64,000 nt of DNA from Variovorax sp. OAS795. Lineage in GTDB: Bacteria > Pseudomonadota > Gammaproteobacteria > Burkholderiales > Burkholderiaceae_C. Both the position numbers and the translations under genes were made by a program. The DNA lies in assembly GCF_040546685.1 (NCBI RefSeq), contig NZ_JBEPOH010000001.1, positions 2,480,001-2,544,000 on the forward strand, given 5' to 3'. Of the stretch, positions 27,726 through 43,700 are shown piece by piece; positions within the stretch are counted from its first letter, which is position 1, and the number at the start of each line of letters is the position of its first letter. The notes under the pieces are model-generated. The model was not told the origin of the DNA and made no database searches. It saw nothing but the letters and a program-made list of their open reading frames with translations.

Positions 27726-28082
27726 ATGTCGATGGACCTGCTCAAGCAGATTGCCGCATCCCGCCTGCCCGTGTCGTTCCGCACGCCCAAGGAGATCGAC
27801 GGGGTCAGGATTCTTCGCCAGGCCGGACTCGTGATCGCGTTCGTGCCGGCACCCGCCGACCCGCTCAAGCTGTCGGGCGCCGAGCCCGCGGCACAGGTAT
27901 TGGCCATCACCGAAAAAGGCCGCGAGGAGCTGGCGCGCATCCGGTACCCGGGCGAGGTGGCGCAGGCCCGGCCGCGCCACATGGGCCTGAAGAACTGGTT
28001 CGCGGGCGGCCGCGGCGGACATGGATTGCAGCAAGTCTTACGCACCCGCTCCCACGATTCCCACCCCTCCGGCGGCATGTAG
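27726..28082 (+). CDS. hypothetical protein in a heat-shock-like transcription unit
   Basis: A 118-residue cytoplasmic protein with no family I can name. The first 80 residues look folded (MSMDLLKQIAASRLPVSFR, GVRILRQAGLVIAFVPAP, VLAITEKGREELARIRYPG); the EKGREELARI part resembles the wing-helix end of small winged-helix proteins. The tail is rich in Gly, Arg, His and Ser. A GAGGAG site precedes the ATG, and a sigma-32-like promoter lies 45 bases upstream. Induction by heat is inferred from that promoter. Confidence 0.7.
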   Translation: MSMDLLKQIAASRLPVSFRTPKEIDGVRILRQAGLVIAFVPAPADPLKLSGAEPAAQVLAITEKGREELARIRYPGEVAQARPRHMGLKNWFAGGRGGHGLQQVLRTRSHDSHPSGGM

Positions 28083-28112
28083 CCGCATCCTTCCCCTTCC
28101 AGGAGACGACCC

Positions 28113-28433
28113 ATGGACTTCGAAGGCATCTACTGCTTTGACACCGCGAGCGTGCGCTTCGCGGTCTACCCCGACGGTCCCGACGGCGCGCGCATCATCG
28201 CGCAGATTTCGGAGGAAACCCTGCACGACGTGTTCGGCACCAGGAACCTCGGCGACCGCCTGCTGGAGACCTGCAAGGCGCACTTCGATGCGATCGGCGC
28301 CGCCGCACTGCGCCGATACCGGTCCAACCCGAATCGCGCCATCGACCTGGGTGTTGAAGACTTTCTGCCTCGTCCCGCGCCAAGGTCCGCAAGCGGGAGG
28401 GACGCCTCGTCGGCATCGTCGGTCGCCGCCTGA
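28113..28433 (+). CDS. small DUF1488-like protein
   Basis: The 106-residue protein (FDTASVRFAVYPDGPDGARI, ISEETLHDVFG, then an amphipathic helix LLETCKAHFDAIGAAALRRY) has the strand-strand-helix plan of DUF1488 proteins, which are small and uncharacterised; the match is from memory and modest. It follows the 118-residue gene by 30 bases with an AGGAGA site, and a perfect intrinsic terminator closes the unit. It probably belongs to the same stress-induced transcript. Confidence 0.65.
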   Translation: MDFEGIYCFDTASVRFAVYPDGPDGARIIAQISEETLHDVFGTRNLGDRLLETCKAHFDAIGAAALRRYRSNPNRAIDLGVEDFLPRPAPRSASGRDASSASSVAA

Positions 28434-28435
28434 AC

Positions 28436-28461
28436 AAAACCGCGCACAGGCGCGGTTTTTT
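28436..28461 (+). terminator. rho-independent terminator
   Basis: AAAACCGCGC (28436-28445) pairs with GCGCGGTTTT (28450-28459) around an ACAG loop and runs into a T-tract. It closes the two-gene heat-shock-like unit and insulates it from glgB. Confidence 0.9.
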
Positions 28462-28634
28462 GTATGCGCCCAAGGCCCGTATGGGCAACTCTCCGACACG
28501 GCAAGGCGGTGTGCGCCGTAACCACCGGGGCCGGATTCTTTGCAAATTGGAGGGTCGGGTCGCGTCGAAGCCGAGAAAGTGTGTTCCCTCGAACACCCCG
28601 GATCGCTGGCCTCCAACCAGAACAAGGAACAACG

Positions 28635-30529
<1,895 letters not shown>

Positions 30530-30533
<4 letters not shown>

Positions 30534-32581
30534 AAAAACTCTTCGCAACCCAGCAGACGCCCGCCGCTTCGAGGATGCCCGATGTGCGCGACGGCAACCG
30601 GCGCGCCGTCATCGACGCCGTGCTTCCTTCGGTGGACAACGGCCGCTTCCCGGTGAAGTGCATCGCGGGAGAAATGGTGCGCGTGAAGGCGCACTGCTTC
30701 ACCGACGGGCACGACGTGCTGCGCGCGGTGCTCTGCTGGCGGCCGCAGGACAAGACCGAGTTCCGCGAGGTGCCGATGAAGCCGCTCGTCAACGACGTGT
30801 GGGAGGCTGCTTTCTCGCCCCCTGCGCTCGGGCGCTACTTCTACACGGTGGTCGCGTGGGTGGATCCCTTCGAGTCCTGGCGCAGCGAGATGGCGCGCCG
30901 CGTCGAGGCCGACGACGTGCGCATCGCGTCGCAGGTGGGCGCACTCGAAGTGGCCGCCGCGGCCGAGCGGGCCGAGGGCGCCGACCGGCAGGCGCTCTCG
31001 CGGTGGGCCACCGAGCTGGACGCCGTGGCGGCGCATCCCGCATCGGAGGTGTCGACCCTCAAGGCGCTGGCGCTCGACGAAGAGCTCGCGATGCTCGCGC
31101 GCCGCCACCCGGACCGGCGGCACGAGGTGCGCTTTGCCGTCGAGCTGCCGCTGGAGGCCGAGCGCGAGCGCGCGCGCTTCAGCACCTGGTACGAACTGTT
31201 CCCGCGCTCAGCCGGCCCGACCCCGGGCGTGCACGGCACCTTCAAGGACGTGGAAGCGCGCCTGCCGGCCATCGCGGCCATGGGTTTCGACGTGCTCTAC
31301 TTTCCGCCGATCCACCCGATCGGCCGCGTCCAGCGCAAGGGGCCGAACAACGCGCTCGCAAGCGGACCCGACGACGTGGGGAGCCCGTGGGCCATTGGCG
31401 CGGCCGAGGGCGGGCACAAGTCGATCCTTCCGGCCCTCGGCACGGCGGAGGATTTTCGGCACCTGTACGCGCAGGCCGCGGCGCACGGGCTGGAGATTGC
31501 GCTGGACATCGCGTTCCAGTGCGCGCCCGACCACCCCTACGTGAAGGCGCACCCCGACTGGTTCCGCTGGCGGCCCGACGGCAGCGTGCAGTACGCCGAG
31601 AACCCGCCCAAGAAGTACCAGGACATCTATCCGTTCAACTTCGAGAGCGAGGACTGGCGCGGCCTGTGGACGGAGCTGCGCAGCGTCATCGAGCACTGGA
31701 TCGGCGAGGGCGTGCGCATCTTCCGCGTCGACAACCCGCACACCAAGGCGTTTCCGTTCTGGGAGTGGGCCATCGGCGAGATCCGGCGCGAGCACCCGGA
31801 GGCGATCTTCCTGGCCGAGGCCTTCACGCGGCCCAAGGTGATGCACCGCCTGGCCAAGCTGGGTTTCTCGCAGTCCTACACCTACTTCACCTGGCGCAAC
31901 ACCAAGCAGGAGCTCGTCGAGTATTTCACCGAGCTCTCGACGCCGCCGGGCGTCGACTACTTCAGGCCCAACGTGTGGCCGAACACGCCCGACATCCTGC
32001 ACGAGCAGCTGCAGGGCGGCGAGGCCTCGGTGTTCATGTCGCGGCTGGTGCTTGCCGCCACGCTGTCGGCCAACTACGGCATCTACGGGCCGGCCTACGA
32101 ACTGCGCGAGCACCTGCCGCGTTCGCCCGGCAGCGAGGAATACCTCGACTCCGAGAAGTACCAGCTGCGCCACTGGAACCACGACGACCCCGCGAGCCTC
32201 GCGCCGTTCATCGCCCGCGTGAACCGCATCCGCCGCGAGAACCCGGCGCTGCAATGGGACCGCAGCCTGCGCTTCCTGCCGATCGACAACGACCAGCTGC
32301 TGGCCTACGCCAAGACCTCGGAGGGCGGCGACAACGTGATCGTGACCGTGGTCAACATCGATCCGTACAACGTGCAGTCGGGCTGGCTCGAGCTCGAGCC
32401 GGCCAGCGTGGGCGTGGACCGCGCGCGTGCGTTCCAGATGCACGACCTGCTGAGCGGCCAGAGGTTCACCTGGCAGGGCGGGCGGCACTACATCCGGCTC
32501 GATCCGCACAGCGTTCCCGCGCACATCTTCGTCGTCAGGCGACGCCATGGCGACGAGCGCGACTTCGACTATTTCCTGTAA
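30530..32581 (+). CDS. glgE: alpha-1,4-glucan:maltose-1-phosphate maltosyltransferase
   Basis: GlgE extends alpha-glucan with maltosyl units from maltose-1-phosphate. The 683-residue protein has the GH13_3 layout: an N-terminal sandwich domain (GEMVRVKAHCFTDGHD), a helical bundle (RHPDRRHEVRFAVE), and a barrel with YFPPIHPIGRVQRKGPNN, IALDIAFQCAPDHPY, PKKYQDIYPFNFE, the nucleophile Asp401 (IFRVDNPHTK) and acid/base Glu430 (FLAEAFTRP). The 29-residue gap equals that between Asp394 and Glu423 of the Streptomyces enzyme. The ATG overlaps the glgB stop. Its substrate comes from the TreS-maltokinase fusion encoded 10 bases downstream. Confidence 0.96.
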
Positions 32582-32591
32582 GGCCGCGCCC

Positions 32592-35924
<3,333 letters not shown>

Positions 35925-36000
35925 TGCTTGCACTGCCTTCCGCCCGCCTTGACGTCACCGCTACCGCAACCGCAACCGCCATCACGCACCGGAGAGAAAC

Positions 36001-36756
36001 ATGGACAGATTCGGCATTCACCTGGAGCCGCTGAACGCGATGCTCTACCAGGTCGGGGCCTTTGTGCCCCGGCTGGCCATTGCGCTCGTCGTGGTGCTTG
36101 CGGGCTGGCTCATTGCCAAGACGGTGCGCTTTGCGGTGACCAAGGCATTGCGCGCGATCAATTTCAATGTGCTGACCGAGCGCGCAGGGCTGGACAACTT
36201 CCTGCGCCAGGGCGGTTGGCCCGGCGACACCAGCAGCCTGTTCGGCGTCATCGCCTACTGGCTGGTGATCCTGGCGGCGCTGCTCGTGGCGTTCAACGGC
36301 CTGGGCCTGAGCTACATCGCCGACCTGCTCGGGCGCGTGGTGTGGTTCGTGCCGAATCTCTTCGTCGCGCTGCTGGTGATTGCCTTCGGCTCGTACTTCG
36401 CGCGCTTCGTGGGAGAGGCGGTGTCCAGCTACTTTCGCGGCGCGCAGCTGCGCGATGCCGTGCTGCTGGGGCAGGTGGCGCGCTATGCGGTCATGGCCTT
36501 CGTGATCCTGATCGCGCTCGACCAGGTCAAGATCGGCGGCGACATCGTGCGCGAGAGCTTCCTGGTGGTGCTGGCCGGCGTGGTGTTCGCGCTGGCGCTG
36601 GCCTTCGGCCTGGCGGGCAAGGACTGGGCCGCGGCGCAGATCGAGCGCTGGTGGCCGCGCCTGCCCAAGGACAACATTCCGCCGAGGGACGCCATCCCGC
36701 CCAGGGACAGCCTCCCGCCCAGGCCCAGCCCGCATGACCAGCGCCCGCCGCGCTGA
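36001..36756 (+). CDS. small MscS-related membrane protein (conserved TM helix family)
   Basis: The 251-residue protein has about four to five hydrophobic helices: LAIALVVVLAGWLIAKTV, FGVIAYWLVILAALLVAF, NLFVALLVIAFGSYFARF, YAVMAFVILIALDQV and SFLVVLAGVVFALALAFGLA. The pattern fits the conserved transmembrane-helix family related to mechanosensitive channels (CmpX/YnaI-like cores) without a beta domain. The C-terminus is a cytoplasmic tail with three similar short repeats (DNIPPRD, DAIPPRD, DSLPPRP). It sits between the GlgE-pathway genes and the GlgX-TreZ-TreY genes. A role in osmotic response alongside trehalose is plausible but only inferred from place. Confidence 0.75.
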   Translation: MDRFGIHLEPLNAMLYQVGAFVPRLAIALVVVLAGWLIAKTVRFAVTKALRAINFNVLTERAGLDNFLRQGGWPGDTSSLFGVIAYWLVILAALLVAFNGLGLSYIADLLGRVVWFVPNLFVALLVIAFGSYFARFVGEAVSSYFRGAQLRDAVLLGQVARYAVMAFVILIALDQVKIGGDIVRESFLVVLAGVVFALALAFGLAGKDWAAAQIERWWPRLPKDNIPPRDAIPPRDSLPPRPSPHDQRPPR

Positions 36757-36783
36757 GATCCCTTTCTTTCTGCAACCGACTCG

Positions 36784-38942
<2,159 letters not shown>

Positions 38943-38946
<4 letters not shown>

Positions 38947-40784
38947 AACGCGTCCACGCCATGCCCTTCGGCGCCAGCGTGCATGGCGGCGGCGTCGACT
39001 TCGCACTCTGGGCGCCCTCGGCGGCCAGCGTCGTGCTGCTGCACACGCCAGCCGGGGGAGAGCCCGCGCCGCACGCCATGCAGCGCGGCGCCGACGGCTG
39101 GCACCGCCTCACGCTGGCCGATGCGCGCGATGGCGACAGCTATGCCTACCGCCTGCCGGACGGCACCACCATGCCGGACCCGGCCTCGCGCTTCAATCCG
39201 CAGGACGTCCACAAGCCGAGCCAGGTCGTCGACCCGGGCCGCTTCGAGTGGACCGACGACGCGTGGCGCGGCCGTCCCTGGCACGAGGCCGTGGTGTACG
39301 AGCTGCATGTCGGCACCTTCACCGAGGAGGGCACCTTCCGGGCCGCACGCGAGCGGCTCGGCGAACTCGCGGAGCTCGGCATCACCGCCGTCGAGCTCAT
39401 GCCGCTCGCGGATTTTCCCGGTGCGCGCAACTGGGGCTACGACGGCGTGCTGCAGTTCGCGCCCGACGCGAGCTACGGCACGCCCGACGACCTCAAGGTG
39501 CTGGTCGCCGCCGCGCATGCGCTGGGGCTCATGGTGCTGGTCGACGTGGTCTACAACCACTTCGGCCCGGAGGGCAACTACCTGCATGCGTGCTGCCCCG
39601 AGTTCTTCAACGCGGCGGAGCGCACGCCCTGGGGCGCGGCCATCAACTTCGACGGGCCGGGCTCGCGCACGGTGCGCGACTTCTTCATCCACAACGCGCT
39701 CTATTGGATCGAAGAGTTCCACCTCGACGGCCTGCGCATGGATGCGATCCACGCCATCCGCGATGCGTCGCCCACGCACATCGTGCAGGAAATCCGCGCG
39801 GCGCTGGACGCCGGCCCGGCGCGCGAACGGCATGTGCACCTGGTGCTGGAGAACGATGCCAACCAGGCCTCGATGCTTTCGCGCGACGCCGGCGGCCGGC
39901 CCATTGCGGGCACCGCGCAGTGGAACGACGACCTTCACCATGCGGTGCACACGCTGGCCACCGGCGAGCGCGACGGCTACTACGCCGACTATGCCGACGA
40001 CCCGCCGGCCGGCTTTGCGCGCGCCCTGGCCGAGGGCTTCATCTACCAGGGGCAGGCCTCGGCCTTTCGCGGCGGAGAGCCGCGCGGCGAACCCAGCACG
40101 GCGTTGCCGTCCGCGGCCTTCGTGTCCTACCTGCAGACGCACGACCAGGTCGGCAACCGCGCCTTCGGCGAGCGCATCCACGCGCTGGGCGATCCGGTGC
40201 TGGTGCGCGCCGCGTTCGCCTGCCTGCTGTTGTCGCCGCATGTGCCGATGTTCTTCATGGGCGACGAGTTCGCGGCGTCCTCGCCGTTTCTCTACTTCTG
40301 CGACTTCGGCCCCGAGCTGGCCTCCGCCGTGGCCGAAGGGCGGCGCGCGGAGTTCGGCGGCTTTGCGGCCTTTGCCGACGAAGCGGCGCGCGCGCGCATT
40401 CCCGACCCCAACGCGCGCGAGACTTTTCTTGCCTCGAAGCTGCGCTGGCGTGAGCGCGGCAGGCAGCCGCACTTCGCGCGCCTGTGCGAGGTGAAGCAAT
40501 TGCTGGATGTGCGCCATCGCGTCCTGGTGCCGCTCATGGCGGGCGCGCGCCATGGCGGAAGCCATGAGTCCGGGAACGGTGTCGTCCGTGTCCGATGGGA
40601 CCTGGGCGGCAAGCGCCTTCATCTGCTGGCGCACCTGGGCACCGCGCCCTCCGCGCAAGCCACGGCGTCACCCGGGACCACGATCTACAGTGTCGATGCC
40701 GTGGCGGATGCGTCCGACCCCTCGGCCCTGCGCCTCGCGCGCGGCGCCGTGCTCGCAACACTGGAGGACATTGCCGGTGGATGA
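38943..40784 (+). CDS. treZ: malto-oligosyltrehalose trehalohydrolase
   Basis: TreZ releases trehalose from maltooligosyl-trehalose. The 613-residue protein has the expected small N-domain (GGGVDFALWAPSAASVVLLH) and a GH13 barrel with VELMPLADFPGARNWGYDG, DVVYNHFGPEGNYLHA, the nucleophile in GLRMDAIHAIRD, the Glu of LVLENDANQA and LQTHDQVGNRAFGERI. FMGDEFAASSPFLYFCDF follows, as usual in TreZ. It starts within the glgX stop (ATGA), and its own stop overlaps the next start by 8 bases, so three genes are translated in tight succession. Confidence 0.95.
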
Positions 40785-43700
40785 TTCGGGTGATCGCGCC
40801 AACGAGGCGCTGGAACGCCTCTGCCTGCACCACGGCATCTCGCCTGCCTATGTGGATGCGTTCGGAACGCAGCGCCATGCAACGCCCGAGAGCCTGGCCG
40901 CGCTGCTGGCCGAATTCGGCGTGCAGGCGGGCGCCATGCACGACGAGGCGGCCGGCTCGTCGCCCGTGCCCGCCATGCCGCCGGTGTTGGTGGTCCAGGC
41001 GAACACACCGCAGTGGGCGTTGCAGCTGCCGCATCTCTCCGGCCGGCTCCACTGGCGCCTGACCGACGAGGAAGGGCGATCGCGGCAAGGCGAAGCCGAC
41101 GCACAGCCGTGGCCGCATGGCAGCTGCACGCTGCATCTGTCGGAAGCGCTTGCGCCGGGCTACCACTGGCTGCACATCGACGGCCTGGTGGGCCAGACCA
41201 TGGTGATCGCGTCGCCGGGCCGCTGCTACCGGCCGCCTGCGGTGCAGGGCGGCGGCCGCGTCTGGGGACCGGCGGTGCAGCTCTACGGCCTGCGATCGCA
41301 GCGCAACTGGGGCATCGGCGATTTCAGCGACCTGGAGACGTTGATCGACGGCATGGCCGCCGAGGGCGCCGACATGGTCGGGCTCAATCCGCTGCATGCG
41401 ATGTTCCCGACCGACCCGCTGCGCGCCAGCCCCTACAGCCCGTCGTCCCGGCAATGGCTCAACCTGCTGTACATCGACGTGGAAGCGATCGAGGATTTCG
41501 CGGACTGCGATGCCGCGCGCCGCCGCGTCGAATCGCCCGAGTTCCAGGGCCGGCTCGCGGCATTGCGTGCCGCGCCGCTGGTCGACCATGCCGGCGTCTG
41601 GGCCGCAAAGTCCGAGGTGCTGGCCTTGCTGTTCGAGCACTTCCGCACGCACCACCTGGCGCCGGCCGGTGTGCCGGACGAACGGGGCACGGCGTTCCTG
41701 CAGTTCGTTGCGGACCATGGAGAGCCCCTCCGGCGGCACGCGCTTTTCGAGGCGCTGCAGGCCCACTTTGCCGCGGCCGACCCGCACTGCTGGGGCTGGC
41801 TCGCATGGCCCGAAGCGTACCGCGACGCGGAGGCTCCCGAGGTGCGTGCCTTCGAGGCGCGGCACGCCGACCGACTGCACTACCACCAGTACCTGCAATG
41901 GGTGGCCGATGCCCAGCTTGCGCGCGCCGGCGCGCGCTGCGAAGCGCTCGGCATGGGCATCGGGCTCTACCTGGACCTGGCCGTCTCGGCGGACCGCGGC
42001 GGCTCCGACGCATGGACCGCGCAGCACTGCTTCGCGGTCGGCGCGAGCATCGGCGCGCCGCCGGACGAGTTCAACCCCGCGGGGCAGAACTGGGGCCTGC
42101 CGCCGCTGCGGCCGGACCGCCTGCGCACCCATCACTACGATCCCTTCGTGCAGATGCTGCGCGCCAACATGCGGCATGCGGGCGCGCTGCGCATCGACCA
42201 TGTCATGGGTCTGATGCGCCTGTTCTGGATTCCGCCCGGCCGCACGGCGCACGACGGTGCCTATGTGCGCTACCCGGTGGAAGAGATGCTCGCCATCGTG
42301 GCGGTCGAAAGCCATCGCCACCGCTGCATGGTGGTGGGCGAAGATTTGGGCACGGTGGAAGACGCGATGCGCGAAGCGCTCGCGCGCGCCGATGTGCTCT
42401 CTTACCGGCTGCTGTACTTCGAGAAGCAGCAGGGCGGCGGCTTCACGCCGCCGGAGAACTATCCCGCGGCCGCGCTGGTGGCCATCAGCACGCACGACCT
42501 CGCCACGCTGGCCGGCTGGTGGTCGGGCCACGACCTTCGCCTGCGCCTGGCGCTCGGGCTGTTTCCCGACCCGCGGCTGTTCGATGCCCAACTGCTGGCC
42601 CGCGCGCAGGAGCGCATCCGCCTGCTGCTGGCCGTGCGCGAGGCGGGCCTGCTGTCGCAGGACGAGGCGGCGCAGGCGCTGGCGCATGCCACGCCGTCGC
42701 CGCGCACCATGCAGGCCGTGCATGCCTACCTGGCCGCGGCGCCATCGGCACTCATGGTGTTCCAGCTCGAAGACGTGGCCGGCGACGTGGAGCAGGCCAA
42801 CATGCCCGGCACCACCGACACGCACCCCAACTGGCGGCGCAAGCTCGCATCGAGCGTGCAGGAGCTCGTGGCGGGCGACGCCATGCAGGGCCTGGCCGAA
42901 CGCCTGCGCACCGCACGGCCGCGCCGCAGTGCCGGTGCGGAACCGGCGCCGCAGCACCGGCTGCTGGCGCAGGTGCCGCGGGCCACCTACCGGTTGCAGT
43001 TTCACAAGGGCTTCGGTTTCGACGATGCGATCCGCGTGCTGCCTTACCTCGCGCAGCTGGGCGTGAGCCATGTGTATTGCTCGCCGATCCAGCGCGCCCG
43101 AGCGGGCAGCACGCACGGCTACGACGTGGTGGCCCATGCCGAGATCAACCCGGAGCTCGGCGGCGCCGAAGGATTCGCGCGCTTCGTCGAGGCGCTGCGG
43201 GCGCACGGCCTCGGGCAGCTGCTGGACATGGTGCCCAACCACATGGGCGTGCTCGGCGCCGACAACGCGTGGTGGATGGACGTGCTGGAGAACGGCCCGG
43301 CCTCGCTGTTCGCGCATCACTTCGACATCGACTGGAAGCCGCTCAACCCGGAGCTGGCCGGCAAGGTGCTGCTGCCGGTGCTCGGCGGCCACTACGGCGA
43401 AGTGCTGGCCAACGCGGAGCTGGTGCTGCACTTCGAGGCGCAGGAGGGCAGCTTTGCGCTGCGCTACTTCGACCACCGGTTTCCGCTGGCGCCCGAGACC
43501 TATCCCGTGGTGCTGGCGCGCGCGTTGCCGCACCTGAAGGACCCGGCGCTGTCGGCCCAGCTTGCGAGCCTGTCGACCGCCTTCGGTCACCTGCCTGGCC
43601 AGCACGCGCAAACGCCCGCCGAATGCACGGAGCGCGTGCGCGACAAGGCGCTGTTCAAGGCCCGCCTCGCGCAGCTGGCGCAACAGCATCCGTCGCTGGC

